A DNA stretch of 64,000 bases from Kryptolebias marmoratus (GCF_001649575.2 NC_051434.1:22849348-22913347), one strand, 5' to 3'; numbered from the stretch's first letter, positions 22,144-34,755 are shown. The notes: a model not told the origin generated them from the letters alone. Translations and numbers: made by a program.

Positions 22144-22649
22144 CACACATTTGCATTTTTCAACATAAAAATGGAAAAATGTACTGAAGCTAGTCACAAG
22201 AAGAAACAGGGATTTTTCAGAGCAGGAGCGCTGTGTCTTTGCACTCCATGGAAGAAGATGCACTTCTCGAAGGAAGATGTTGACCTTGATGAGTAAGTAA
22301 AAACGTTTTTTTTACCACTACTCATTGTTTAAACACAGGTCTATGTTTACCTGTGTGTATGTTAGGTGTGTGGGTATGTGTGGAGGGGGCTTGTGTGTGA
22401 TGGGTTTATTTGATATGGGTCACAGTAGTTTTATAAAAGGTGTGTTTTTTCTTATGCATAAGGCAGATATTGTGCGTTTTGAAGTAAATAATAAAGTGTG
22501 AAGTGAGGAAATATAAGTCTCTGTCTTTCATTTACTTTGTTTTATCTGTGTATACATGAGATGGGTAATTCTGGTGGGCGGTGGGTGGGAATGCATTCAA
22601 GCATTTAGGTTTCTGTGTGAAAGTGAGCTGTGAATATGAGGTGGGGAAA

Positions 22650-23400
22650 GGGGGGAATAAGTTTCTGTGTTTTTGTGTTTTGTTTTAGCTTGTTCCAGCA
22701 ACTGGTACATGTGGGGCTGTTTTGTATATGAGGGCAAGACCAATAGGATTGAACCGTCACTATCTCGAGATCTCTTTCAACAGAGGATCTGGGCTTCTGG
22801 GACCATTAGGACAAACAGATTAGGTTTCCTCAAGAGAAGACCGAATGCTCTGGACCAAACTTCTCCCCACAGCAGCATTTGTTGGCTTCTATTTGTGCAG
22901 TGGTGAGATACTAAGGATGTTTTCCTCTGTTCCACCATCCACATCCCATAAAGATGAAAAGTCAGCAGGAAGATGAAGGACAACAGTGGACACTGGATTG
23001 TGATGGATGTGCAAGTTCTTCCTGCTATAAGGAACTTGCACATAAACCTTGCACACATGACTGAATTTTATGGCTGTTGATTGTTTTTTTATTCTTGTCT
23101 GTTTTTCCATTATTCAAGTTGATGGGAGGAGTAGATGTTTCTGATGCGCAGACTGGGTATTACCAAATCCTCCACAAGACGCGCAAGCAGTATAAAACAT
23201 TATTTTACCACTTGCGGTTTCAAACGCCTTTCTTCTAAAGAAATATCCGTGTAAAACAAAAGGACAAGTACCGTTGCACCAGAAGGCATTCAAGGATACC
23301 ATGGCAGAGCAGCTGATGTTTTGGGGGTCAAAGACAGGCACCCCTGCATCATCTCTGCGGCCATCTGAAGAGCAGGGGACAGCATCGGCTGGTCTTATCA
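22650..23400 (+). pseudogene. piggyBac transposase remnant, catalytic region
   Basis: Broken frames on the + strand recall the piggyBac/PGBD core: ASGTIRTNRLGFLK near 22785-22830, a LFVQW..TKDVFLCSTIH-like block near 22890-22940, and [20 protein letters not shown] with [10 protein letters not shown] near 23121-23210. Several frameshifts and stops separate the blocks. No TTAA-flanked ends were found. It is not the missing half of the 5111 copy. Confidence 0.7.
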
Positions 23401-24379
23401 GCAATCACAGTATTAATGGCCGATTGAAATGTTGCAAACAGCTTTACAATGTTATACTGTAATAAGCCCATATGTTTTGTGACACAGAGAGACTGTTATA
23501 ATAAGTGGTACACTGAAAATATGTAACTGAACACTGAAATTGATGTGGAAACAGGGAAATTGTAAACATGTAAATAGTTTGATGCGTCAGTGTTTTTACT
23601 TGTTTACATATTTGCAGAAAATACACATTTTTAAAAATCAAACTTGTTTTTGAACTTTTGTTATAATGCACAATAGGAAAATTAGCAATTTTTTTTTTTG
23701 TTTATGCATATCTTACTATATAACAATCATGTTAATTGTTTTAGGTATAGAACATGATTCCTCTGTGTATCACCTTTGATTAGAGCCTTTACTGATGTCT
23801 GTATGTTGAAGCATTCTGGAGTTATAGCTTTCTGATATAGGCATATATGTTTTGGTACATTTGGGCACATTTTGGATAACGCCAGGACATGCCATCACAA
23901 AAATATGTTGAGAATAGTCTCTTTTTTTGTACTATTGATCTAGAAACAGGGAAGACTTGATTGACTATGATTTTCCAGTCCATACTTCCATGTGCAGTAG
24001 ACCTGTTCAAAAAATAGCTTTTTCATTAAACTATTTCAAACTGATATTATTCCCATTCATAACTAAAGATACCAGTTACTTTGATCTTGGACCTTGGCTA
24101 TACCTGCCTCAAGAGCCATGCAGCTTTTTCAAAACCACTGCAAAATTCAGGATATCATGTCCTTGTTTTCATTGTAGCTTCCCAGAGATTGATGCTACAG
24201 CATTGAAAGTGGTACCAAACGATAACTAATAAAATTTAATAAAAAAGTTATTTTTTTAACAGGTCTAATCTGCAGCAACAAAAGTTGGCTTGTACTCCAA
24301 TAGGTTCAAGATGAGAAGAGCATCTAATTTAATTGAATTTGGGTATGCTATTTCCATTTAGGCAAAATGAATCATATAA

Positions 24380-25333
24380 TAATCTATCATGTATAATCTA
24401 AATGAAATATAGGAACAAAACCACAAAAACAGATATCTAAGCATGAGCTAAGACAGTCAAAATAGTAGCTAAAATAATCTAAATGAAATCATAATCAGAT
24501 AAACTAAACATATCTAAACATGAAATACAATGAAAGTGAGAGAGATGACAAATCTAAAGTATGAGCTAAGATAAACTAAGTGTAAAGAACTAAACTAAGT
24601 GTACAGGAAGGCTAGATAAGCTAAAACATGAGAATGCTAAACTAACAGTACCGAACTTTTTAAGTAATACCAGAGACCCGCTAAAAACGGCCGACGTAAT
24701 AATTACTAACAGCTGAAAGTGTGCGTATATGTGTGTTTGTGTGTAGAGGCGATGGGAGGCAGTGTAGTGTGTGAATGTGCGTGTTTGGCTGTGCATGTGT
24801 GTTTGTAAAGAAGTCCATGAATCATGTCACAGAGGCCATTGTCTTCGATAATGATGGAATGTTATCAGCCAGCCCAGAGTAGATCCACAGATGTCCTTAG
24901 GCAGAGGGGGGGCAGAGCATCTTGTTTACATAAAATCCAGGGAGAAATTAAAGATAGCTGACCAAGGTCAGCCTAGGGGAGCCAAATTCACAAACAAACA
25001 GTAATTGTTTTGGTTCAGGTAGACTGTTTTCGTCTGCTTTGAAAGTCTTGCTGATACTTCTCAATGGCGAATCCAAACAGCCAAATTCCAGGACAATTCC
25101 ACCTTAATTCGAGCGAGCAACTTTCTCCAAGATGTAACCCATATTATTCATGAGTTCCAGAAACGCAACTCAGTCTGCGGTCCTGTAAAAGAATCGCATG
25201 CAACTTGCGATTCAGCTCCCGCAACCACACAGTTTGATTTTTGACCGCTAAACCCATCAAATGAATTTGACGATAAGTGCCTAATCCAAACAGCAGAAAT
25301 CCTGTTATCAGAAATCCAAATATGTAAAGATCC
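24380..25333 (-). mobile_element. Element U, minus-strand copy (unnamed retroelement)
   Basis: The reverse complement of this stretch aligns along its length with 59335-60335. Shared blocks include 'ggagaaagttgctcgctc', 'cctggaatttggctgtttgg', 'agaagtatcagcaagacttt', 'gacatctgtggatctgctct' and AT-rich 'atttagattat' repeats toward the 3' end. The 5' side (25148-25333) has a frame with ISDNRISAVWIRHLSSNSFD. It is interrupted at 25334 by an LTR and the gap, then seems to continue at 25828-25976. I do not recognise the family. Confidence 0.65.
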
Positions 25334-25677
25334 TGTCATGAACGGGGTGGAAGGAGGCGAACCCTGAGAGCAGACTCATGTTGATAAAAAAACTAATTTA
25401 TTTAGAAATAAGAGGCAAACCCAAAACAAAGGCTGACGTGGCAGCAAAACCTAAACTAAATACAAAAACATTAACTAACTAAACAAAACCTGAACAGACC
25501 TGAGACCAGAGATGAATCAAAGGGAGATGACGAGGCACGAGCAAAAAGGGACAGCACATCAGGGAGACAAGAGTATGACAATGAACCAGCAGAGAGGTAG
25601 AGAATGTGACCGGGTATTAAAGGCAGAGGGTGATTAGTGGAAGTGGGCACAGGTGAGATGATTATGGAGCTAGAGGC
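25334..25677 (-). mobile_element. LTR-1 copy, cut by gap
   Basis: It starts TGTCATGAACGGGG and has the family blocks 'ggaaggaggcgaaccctgag', 'gactcatgttgataaaaaaa', 'ggctgacgtggcagcaaaac' and 'ggtattaaaggcag'. The 5 bases before it are GATCC; the matching duplicate would be in the gap. Minus orientation is inferred from the + strand copy at 28254. Confidence 0.8.
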
Positions 25678-25827
25678 NNNNNNNNNNNNNNNNNNNNNNN
25701 NNNNNNNNNNNNNNNNNNNNNNNNNNNNNNNNNNNNNNNNNNNNNNNNNNNNNNNNNNNNNNNNNNNNNNNNNNNNNNNNNNNNNNNNNNNNNNNNNNNN
25801 NNNNNNNNNNNNNNNNNNNNNNNNNNN
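25678..25827. other. Assembly gap (150 N)
   Basis: These are undetermined bases. The gap hides the right end of the LTR-1 copy and part of element U. Confidence 1.
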
Positions 25828-25976
25828 GATAGACAAACAGGATTCCACCGTTTCCAGGAATCCAATGTGTATCCAGCAAAGAATGTCTTCTCAGGGCAAG
25901 CTGGCTCTCCTTTGGTCAGCCTTCCCGTCGAGAAAATTTGATCAATTGCGTTGGGAGACCAGCTGACCAGATCCAT
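25828..25976 (-). pseudogene. Element U, 5' coding segment
   Basis: On the minus strand a clean frame starts MDLVSWSPNAIDQIFSTGRL and continues to AGYTLDSWKRWNPVCL before entering the gap. Its distance and orientation fit the ISDNRISAVWIRHL frame on the other side of the inserted LTR. The protein type is unknown to me. Membership in element U is inference. Confidence 0.5.
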
Positions 25977-26499
25977 AGTTTATTTATTTCTTTTTTTCAG
26001 AGAATATGCAAAGAGAGGCTCTGAAGAAGAGAGGGCAGAAAGGTGTGTGTGTGTGTTGGGGGGGGACAAAGAGAAGCATATTCATTAAATGTAATGAATA
26101 TGCTTTGTATAGCCCACAGACCTATCCTAACACGTTTAAGGAAGCATATTAGGTCTCCTTTAAAAAGGCTGCACAGGCACAGGTGGCTTTTTGTGGCTGA
26201 GGTGGCTGGGAGGAAGTTCACCTAGGAAGGGGCAGTGTAGGGACACGTTCCCTTTATTTACTCATTATTGTGCACCGTCATATTTGCAAACCCCAAACTG
26301 TGAGTACTGTCTCAGTCTGTTTAATAAACATATCTAGTCACGGTAAGGGAAGCAAAAATCTGCACAAGGACAGAAGAGTTGAGAAGCCAGCGGGAAGATA
26401 CCTGTTTTACCACACTAGGAGGCAGGAGGAGCTTCCCAGGAGGTCTGATCCGAGTGTCTCATGAACAAAAACAAATGTCTCACAATCACGTGACCGCAA

Positions 26500-26620
26500 A
26501 CTGACTTCTTATGGAGTATGCTGGAGCCTTAAGGCTGAGCCTGGTCACCCTACAAAGGAAGCTTATTTCAGCCACTTGTATCTGGGATCTTGTTCTTCAG
26601 GTCATGCAAACTCGGTTATG
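26500..26620 (+). repeat. Dispersed repeat fragment (shared with 38560)
   Basis: 'gctgagcctggtcaccctac', 'aaaggaagcttatttcagcc' and 'gtatctgggatcttgttctt' match 38665-38735. This is a common fish repeat, class not assigned. Confidence 0.6.
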
Positions 26621-28253
26621 CCAAATATATATTTGTACTTACCTATAAATGTGATTTCCATTAGCTACTAAAGTAGACATTACAGCTGGGCAATAAAAAT
26701 CTGAACCAGTCATACTTGGAATTTCAACTTTATATATTTACAGCAAATAAAAATATTCACAAAAACATTTATGAAAAAATATGCATATGCATATTTCTTA
26801 ACACTAGAGTCTTCCAAACACTCTTTAATAATCTCCCAATCAGATAACAGAACTGATTTTGCTGTTTTGTGAGACATCACAAAAATAGTCTTAACTGCTC
26901 CTTACCTGAATGTGCAAATCTTGTTAAAATGAAATTAGGATAATGAAATAGGAGACAGTTAAACTCACAAACTTTATTATAGCAACTGTTAAGGTGCCAT
27001 TACAGAGTTCTGCATCTTACTTTATCATTTATAATTCTCTTTCACACAGTCTCTTCAGTCTTTCGCTGTCACAGCAGTGCCCTCTGGTGACAAAACGTAA
27101 TAACAGTAACAGAACAAAACATAAATGCATTCACTATGTAAACCTAAGAACACAACATCTGCCTTGTTACACAAACAACCTAATTTACTTTAAGGAAAAG
27201 TATCATTTTCCAAGAATGGTCAGTATTACTGTAAGGCAAAATAAAGTGTGTGCAATTCATCTTTAAACATTCAGTTGGCAGAAGTGCTATAAAGTGTAAA
27301 CAAAGTCTTCCTCATAAAACACAAAACACTTTCAAATTTATCATTGAAGATAGCTCAAACTCACAAGACATTCTTCACTTTTGCTTTCACATTCTTTCAC
27401 TTTTATTACCCTACAACCATTTTTCTTAAACCGATTTGTTTTATCATATCGTCTTTAGTCCGAGTTGGTGCATGTCTTTCCTTTTGCAGAACAGTTCGTT
27501 CTGCTGTCCATTTGGAGCTGAGGGGTCACTGTGGTGCATTGGTTCTTGGTGTTCCATTTGAGTTTTGTGATCAAAGCAAATGTCTTGCTGAATTCCATCT
27601 TTTGCTATAACTGAGGATAAATGAACTCAGTTTAGCCCGCTGCTGTAGTGGCAAAAGATTGCTGTACTGGGTCTCTCCTTTTCCCACAAAAAAGGCTTCT
27701 CCACTCTGACCATAGTTACAACAGTAACTTTTGTGGGTTTGGCTCGTTTCTTTTTGTTTGTATATTGTGCACTTTTGGCTTGATGTAGAACCACTTTTTT
27801 CCGTTATGGTTGTACTGTCCATTGTTCTTAAGTGGAGGCAGGATATCCAGTTTTGTCCTCATGGGTCTTCTTCTAAAGAGCTGGATTTACCAGTTTTGAC
27901 ATGAGGTGTAGCCCGGTAGCTGTGAAGCATTTCAGTAACTGCAGGCTTCCAGGGTTGTCAGGTAGCTTGTGCTGCCTGAATGGTGTCACTTTAATAAAAT
28001 GTCACATGCATGCAATTGCCTGAGAATGACATACATTTGTTCTGATGTGCTTAATGTAATGTTGACTCAAGTCAGCAAAAGCAAAGATCTCAAATGTGGT
28101 CCATTATCAGTTGTGATGGTGCAAGGGTTTCCTTCATGCACTAAAAGAGAAGTTAGGAAAGCCACAACAGTGTTTGTTGTAGTATTATTTCAGTAAATAG
28201 CTACTTCAGGCCAATTACTGAAATAATCAACAAGGTTGATTGCAAACCTGCAG

Positions 28254-28687
28254 TGTAGGGATTTGGGTTTTTCTGTGTTTTGGTTTTGTTTTATTCTTTT
28301 TTTAGTTTATTGGCTTGTGTTTGGTTTCTGTCTCGCTTTGTGTTTCATTTACTCATCCTCAGTCTCTCTCTCTCTCTGTCTCCCTGCCACGCCCACCTAC
28401 ACCTGTCCAAGTTTTGTAATCATGTCACCTGTTCCCACTTACCTGATTATCCTCAGTACTTTAAAACCCGGTCATTTTCTCCACCACCCTGTCGGATCAT
28501 TGTTTTGTTTTTCCTCCCATGGCTCGGTGTTCATCCTCTGTGTTCTCATCTGTTCATTTTGGGTTTAGTTAAGTTTTGTTTTGCTGCCTCGACAGCTTTT
28601 GTTTTTTGAGTTAATAAATTAGTTTTATTTTAGTCTTTGCTATGAGTCTGCTCTCTGGGTTCACCTCCGTCTCACCCGTTCCTGACA
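28254..28687 (+). mobile_element. LTR-1 solo LTR inside the Gypsy integrase
   Basis: It begins TGTAGGGATT and ends CCTGACA, with perfect 5-bp duplications TGCAG at 28249-28253 and 28688-28692. An internal AATAAA at 28613-28618 fits an LTR poly(A) signal and sets the orientation. No internal region follows, so it is a solo LTR left by recombination between two LTRs. Confidence 0.9.
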
Positions 28688-29002
28688 TGCAGTTGTAAAC
28701 TCCATGTTCAAATGGACCCACAGTGTTGACAGCAATATTTTGACATAGGCCCTCTGGAAACTTGAGAGATTGTCATGGAGCAGGGGAAACACATATGGTT
28801 TTGTCACATACCTGACAGATGGTGCATGATGACAGGACTGTGACCAAATTGTCCATATGTGGCCACCAATAAAGTTCTCTGAGGCAGTGTTTAGAGTGAA
28901 CCACGCCCTGTTGTCCTTCATGAGCCAGGTGTACATTTTTTTTCTCACAGAGACTTGGGAGATGTTTTCCACTGAATATCAGCGGCATCTTTGTAGCCTA
29001 GG

Positions 29003-29207
29003 GGTGGCCAACCCTTGTCCTCAAGGTCTACTGTCCCACATGTTTCCTTGCTGTACCATAGCTGATTCAATTGTTAATTACCTCTTTACGTTCTACAGAA
29101 GCCTGTTAAACACCCACTGATTCAAATCAGGTGTGTTGGAGCAGTGAAACTAGTAAAACATGCAGGATAGTGGCTCTCAATGACTAGGGTTGGCAACCCT
29201 GGCTGTA
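29003..29207. repeat. Palindromic dispersed repeat
   Basis: It opens 'ggggtggccaacccttgtcc' and closes 'gactagggttggcaaccctg', an imperfect inverted pair. It contains 'gattcaaatcaggtgtgttg' and 'gagcagtgaaactagtaaaa', shared with 1-130. It is a MITE-like insertion in the Gypsy remnant. Confidence 0.7.
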
Positions 29208-30789
29208 GCCAGTTCATGGTGCACACAGAAGTAAGGCTTAATTTCTTCTGGAAGGAGCTTCTTTACTTTAAGCCATCGTAAGTGGATGATTTGTCAGAGC
29301 TTAGTAAATTCAGGACAATCTTCACATTAATCTTTAAAATCAGCAAGTGAGAGTGCAGTCAGGCGAAGAGAGATTTCAGCTACTGCAGCTGTATTAGTGG
29401 TGCTCAGGGGAACATGTGAGAGGATGTCTGTCATGATGTTCTGACTTCCTGGTCTGTACATGTCATACCAAAAACACATCAGTATAGCTGACCATCATGC
29501 TATTCTCATGTCAGCTGTATTTATATTTTATTTATTTATCATTTTCTTTGTTGTTTTGATTTGCTCCTGCAGCTATAGCTTGTAGGGAGCCAATGACTGG
29601 TAGGTCACCTTTTGCATATGTGAATAGTTTAACTCTGGGTTCTGTCAGTTGGCATCATGCAAAATGTGCAAATTGTAAAATAGATACAGAAGCTCCACTA
29701 GCTACAATTAATTCCAGGGCCTGAGAATGTCCTTGTGGTGTTTTATTGTTCATTTGACATGTGGTTCTATCGAATGCTGCAGCCATCAGCTTAACATCAT
29801 TAACACACAGGAACTCAACAACAGCCACTTTGCTCACTACAGCTTCAGCTGATTTGCATACATTGGCGAAATGTCAACTTCTTTTGCAGTTACAAGAATT
29901 AAAGGAAAAAGTATCATTTGATTTAAAAATGAATATACATCAAATAAATGACTCCACAAAATCAAACAAAAATATGTTTGAACATTTGAAAATTATGAGC
30001 CATTTCAATGATCAAACAAAATTTTAAATATTCCAGAAATATTACCGTTGCTATTTACAAAAAGATAAAGTGTTTTAGTTCAAAGATAATATTAATAACT
30101 ATAATGACACTGATGTGACTACCTGACCAGGGACTGATCCTTGAGCTCCCACATGTGAAGCAAACAAGCTAACCATTGTCCCAACAAAGACACAGTACAT
30201 GCAGCCATTTTTTTTATGTCACAGTTCCAGCTCTCATCCATTAACCAGGCTTTGAAACAGCTAAAGAGAAACTCGCAGTTATTTTAGTGAAGTGATTTGT
30301 TTCAGACAAAGAAAATTTTACATTTACATCCCACCATAAATTGAGTAGCGGCTTTGCGCATGTGTAATTCATTTAGGGTGTAGTATGCAGTGGGCTGAAT
30401 CTCTCCTGAGGGAGGCTGCTGAAGGCGTGATTGCCTGTGAGCACTGTGGGATGGAGGAGGGTCTACTGCAGCTACTGCTGCTTGTTGGAAAGAACCAGAC
30501 TTGCTTTCATGTCAGTCTTCAAAAGTATTCATAAACACTAGAAAAGTTGCTAGTCACTTTTTTGAAAAACGGTCTTTAGAGGGGTCTGAAAACTTTCTAT
30601 ATATAACAACACAGTCTGTAAAGTAGCAACACTGCTTGCAGCCAGACCCACCCTGCTCTACTGTGATTGGATTAAACTTTGGCTCTTTAACAATATGCTA
30701 AATGTGGTAAAACGCATGCATGCATGAACATTTTAAAAGCCTGTAGTGAGAGATGTGGTTTTATGAACCTCAAATTTGAAATACTAAAT

Positions 30790-31700
30790 TCTACACGATT
30801 ACAGACTTTTTTTATCTGAGATTTACAAGTAAGTTGACATCAAGATATTTAAATTCATTCACAAGTTGTAATTTTTCCCCAGTCACATATATTTTTGCCT
30901 CAAAATTAGGGAGTTTCAATTTGGAGAAGAACATTCCAACTGTTTTATTAACATTTAGTTTTAAGCAGGACTGGTTTAACCAATCTGAAATATTAGCCAT
31001 AGTCTGTGTTAGTTCAAAGGCTACCTGAGTTGTGTTAGTACCATGTGTATAAATGACAGTATCATTTGCATACATTTGAAAAAAGACATTCGGACAAACT
31101 GAGGGGAGGTCATTTATGTGTAAAGAAAATAACAACAGCCCCAGAATGAAACCTTGAGGAACACCTGTTGACAAAGACAGTGAAGATGAATTGTAATCTC
31201 CACTTCTAACTGACTGGGATTGATGTAATAGATATGATTCTATCTATTTTATTGTATCCATAGAGAAGCTGATTTTACTTAATTTGGACAGTAATATTTT
31301 ATCATTTACAGTGTAAAATGCATTTCTCAGGTCAAGAAACACAGCACCAACAACACCACCTTTATCCAATAAACATTTTACATTTTCTCAGACGAAACAA
31401 TGAGCTGTCTCTGTTGAGTACTGAGCTCCGAAGCCAAATTGCATTGGGTGAAGTGAAAATGAAGAGGTGTTTATATGTCTAATCATTTGGTGAGCAGTGA
31501 GTTTCTCAGCTATTTTAGACACTGTAGGTATAATACTAGTTAAGTTTGGTTAATGGAGTTGTTAATATGAAACTAAGATCTTTCAACATAAATGTATCCA
31601 TACCATATATGTCTTTGTTTTGGAAGTTTTGAGTGACCTTATTGCCTGTAAAACTGGAGAATCTGTAACATGAGCTACGCTAAAAATTGTCTCTGAACTA
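30790..31700 (-). pseudogene. LINE reverse-transcriptase fragment
   Basis: The minus strand encodes RT motifs in order: VFLDLRNAFYTVNDKILLSK (31280-31340), STGVPQGFILGLLLFSLHIN (31110-31170), and QMYANDTVIYTHG (31040-31080), where the usual YADD palm motif reads YAND. The frame then continues (WLNQSCLKLNVNKT, KLQLVNEFKYL) before decaying at 30812. The active-site change and scattered stops make it inactive. The C-terminal end of apparently the same family is at 1936-2620. Confidence 0.8.
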
Positions 31701-32574
31701 TTTATCAGACATCTTTAATTTGTTAACAGAAAAACTCTGGTAATCGAGGATACAGATTGAATTTTAAAAATCTGCAACTTTCTGTGAATCAGTTATCATT
31801 TCTGTTTATCTTTATTTCTACAAGATTCTTTTCTTTTGTGTCTAGTCTTGTAAGTTTTTTCAAGTGGTTCCAGACTAATTTTGGATCTCACTTGGCATTC
31901 TTCATTATAGTCAAGAAAAAAATGGCTTTGGCCTGTCATGTGTTTTTTACTACTTTACTCCTGTCCAGGAGCAATTAGCACCAATTCTGATATTTTCCCC
32001 ACACAGCTGGGTTGACTTAAACAGACAGCTCTTTAAGCATGGTTTTTTTGAACCATTCATGCTTTGTTTGATGCAGAGTGTTTAGATAATATCTTCCTCT
32101 GCTTCTTTTCTTTTCTGACTGTTCGTATAATGCAGTTAAATAAAGCGTGCTCCCATTTCTAGTTGGAAACAGTGATCACCTGTGACTGACATTGTCAGGG
32201 TTTTCATTTATTTAACCTGCTAAGAAAAAATCACACCGGAGAGGCTTGTTGTCTTTTTGTGAAGGCCTTCGCAAAGAGGAGAGATTCCACAACAGCTCCT
32301 AATGGCGTGCTGTCCAGGAAGTTCTGCCCCTCCACTTGGGCTTTCTCTTTATTTAAAGGAAGAAGAAATAATAAGAAAAAAGGGGTTGATCTGAGCAGGC
32401 CAAGGCCAGTTCTGATCATAGCAAAAACACATAACACATCACTGTTTGGGAGAGCCAGATGGTGTGGCGCTCGCCGGCCCGCCGTCTGACCTTGGTCTCT
32501 CACGTAGGCAGTGTTCCACATGAGCACAAAGGCTGATAATGTAAAAACCCTAACAGACATATTTGTCTCATTTA

Positions 32575-32685
32575 TGTACTAATTAGCATTTTATAATTAT
32601 GCAAATGATTCTGTACAGCGCCTTTTGATGAGAGGACTTTTGTTGTGAATTGGTGCTATATAAATAAACTGAAGTGAATTGTACT
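32575..32685 (+). repeat. LINE/SINE 3' tail
   Basis: 'gattctgtacagcgcctttt' and 'gaattggtgctatataaata' with a terminal 'aactgaagtgaattg' are the 3' end of a common teleost retroposon (compare 9000-9060). Confidence 0.65.
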
Positions 32686-32744
32686 GGTCCAAAGTGTCTA
32701 TACTGAAGTGTCATGGTATAAATACATGTACCGCTGTACCCATA

Positions 32745-33030
32745 TTAGATGTTGTGTACATCTATAACTGATTACCTTTAGGAGTCAGTGCAATTCAATA
32801 TGGCCACTACAGCTAGTCAACATAATCCAACACAAAAATAGCTACAACTCAGTTTTACAGATATTGAGATGTTGAACTCAAATTTGACTTGGTAGTTGAT
32901 GAGAGTCATTTACAACACATACTATTTTCAAGGTTTGACCAAAACAGCTTCAACTCTGTCATTTCTCAACATCAGTCGATCTTAGTTTAAAATGCTGGCA
33001 TGAAAAGCACCAGGCAATATGCATAGCTTC
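32745..33030 (-). repeat. R1 copy, reversed
   Basis: 'tgtacatctataactgatta', 'ggagtcagtgcaattcaata', 'caactcagttttacagatat' and 'gaccaaaacagcttcaactc' are R1 blocks in reverse order. The end 'ggcatgaaaagcaccaggca' corresponds to an R1 terminus. Confidence 0.65.
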
Positions 33031-34755
33031 AAGGAATACTCAGCCTGTATGTTTTTTTACTTTAGCATGTGCTAACAAGACAGTAACTCACTCACACTCT
33101 GATTACCAGTGGAGAAACCTTGCTGAGATTGTCTCATAGTCTGGATGTCTGTACCACCAGAATCAGAGACTGGGAGATATTGAAGCAAAGCATTTCCATC
33201 ATGTTTAATTTTGGGGTGTGCAATGCAGGGTTGAACAGTGGAAGACTAGTGTGGCGTTTCTGCAATAGTAACCCTTTGAGCGCTGGTCTCCTCCTCTGTC
33301 TTTAGTGATACTAACCTTTCTGCTGAGCTACACTTTGAAAAGTAAATCTTTTTAGTTTAAAATTGTCTGGCATCCTTGATTCTGTTGCTCCACTCAGGAC
33401 TAAAGATAACAGCCTTGGCTGAATGAAACCACCCACACTCTCAGGCATGAGTGTCATCGTGGTAAAAGAAAGTGGATTAAGGATAAACTTCAGGTGTCTG
33501 TAAGAATACTGTGTGACTGTTTATCAAAATGTCAGAGACCTGTGAAAGCTTCAAAATCAGACTTAGTGTCTAACATAATTTCTAGTAATAGTCACAGTCC
33601 ATGAGTTGTTTGTAATACTTTGAACATAGTTATTGAGGTGCATCATTTGGATGACTATCATTTGAACACAAACACCATTCTAAAGGTCAGGAAAAGCTTT
33701 GTCACATGTCACCTAATGATTTCTGTGATGTTATTACTTCTACAGAAGATGGTTTAGCATCCAGACAAGATTTAAAATCTCTCATTAAAACCACAAAAAA
33801 AAATTCCAACAATAAAAATGTAAATCTCAAAACGTTTTTCTAATTCTGCATTGTTTACTAGATGTTTTTCTCTAAAGCCTTTTATGACTCCTAAAATTAC
33901 TTGATGTTTTGTGCACAACAAAAGAAAAACTCTGCTGAATAAAGCCAGAGATCACATGATACAGACAGAGTTGTTTAATCTAGCTAAATGTTTTTTACCT
34001 TTCTAGCTAGCTAGCCAAGTTTCGAGACCAAATATAGCAATACCTTTGATGAAAAAGGCCAGATATATATTCTATGATACACACTATAAACTGAAGTAAA
34101 ACTGGTGATGATGATATATTTGTATGGGGGTGTGTGCATGTGTATCATATTGTATATAAAAGTTTATTAAAATCACATTGTGGAACCAGAAACTCAGAGG
34201 TTTGTTGAACTTTTACCCCCAGAAGTACACATCATAAATTAATTTCCTGGTCCTGGACTACCAGACCTAAATTGCAAGGACTACACAGCTATATTATGTC
34301 ATTTTGGTCCATCTTCAGAACAGAAATGATTAGCCCTTTTTCTTTTTTTTTTTCTTTTGTTTTTGGATTGGACTTTTTGCTAAGTTACAAGGGCTTTTCT
34401 TTCTCTCCCTCTTAAAAGATAGCTAGGAGAATAAGTTAACAGTTTAGCTTAGGTTTTCTTTTTTTCTTGGTTTGCCAATCAGCAAATTTCTTGTGCCAAA
34501 CAGAGGTAGACAGTACTGATAATTTGTACACATAGGTTGTGATAATCAAACACTAGAATTACTGAGCTTTACACAATGTAAAAGTTTACTTTTTGTCTAC
34601 GTAAAAAAAGGACCCCACAGTGAATCAGCACATTTTCGTAGTCAACAGCTTTCATAATTTTGACTTATTAAAAAAAAATTTCCTTTACCAGTTGTTCTAA
34701 ATACCACTAATGTTTATATTTACACTTAAACTATTTCTTTTTCAATCCCAACCAG
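33031..34755 (+). other. End of intron 1, nothing recognised
   Basis: This is AT-rich DNA with no recognised repeat apart from short simple-sequence runs. A pyrimidine-rich tract precedes the exon 2 acceptor. Confidence 0.5.

Larger units (their letters stand above)
27610..29880 (-). pseudogene. Ty3/Gypsy-type retrotransposon pol remnant
   Basis: Pieces in the correct minus-strand order are: a protease-like site (ELIVASGASVSILQ, 29655-29760, with Ala where the catalytic Asp is expected); the RNase H-integrase linker (AEISLRLTALSLADF, near 29300-29400); the integrase zinc-binding region (HCLRELYWWPHMDNLVTV...CTICQVC, 28800-28910); the integrase core (NTVGPFE, VDYFSNWPEVA, TTDNGPH, 28030-28750); and the C-terminal part (SYRATPHVKTGK, near 27880-27940). 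RT is largely missing, and frameshifts and stops are frequent. It is interrupted by LTR-1 and by a palindromic repeat. Confidence 0.8.
11892..34755 (+). other. oprd1: oprd1 intron 1 (22.9 kb)
   Basis: The intron runs from donor GTAAAC to acceptor CAACCAG. The joint makes an Arg codon (AG + A), and the frame continues without a break. It is filled with mobile elements and also contains two antisense exons of another gene. Both assembly gaps fall in it, so its true length is approximate. Confidence 0.9.

Noticed and set aside
25471..25976. Open frames of 69-125 codons across the second gap
   Set aside because: They are produced by undetermined bases. Only the segment 25828-25976 on the minus strand is kept as a possible element U part.
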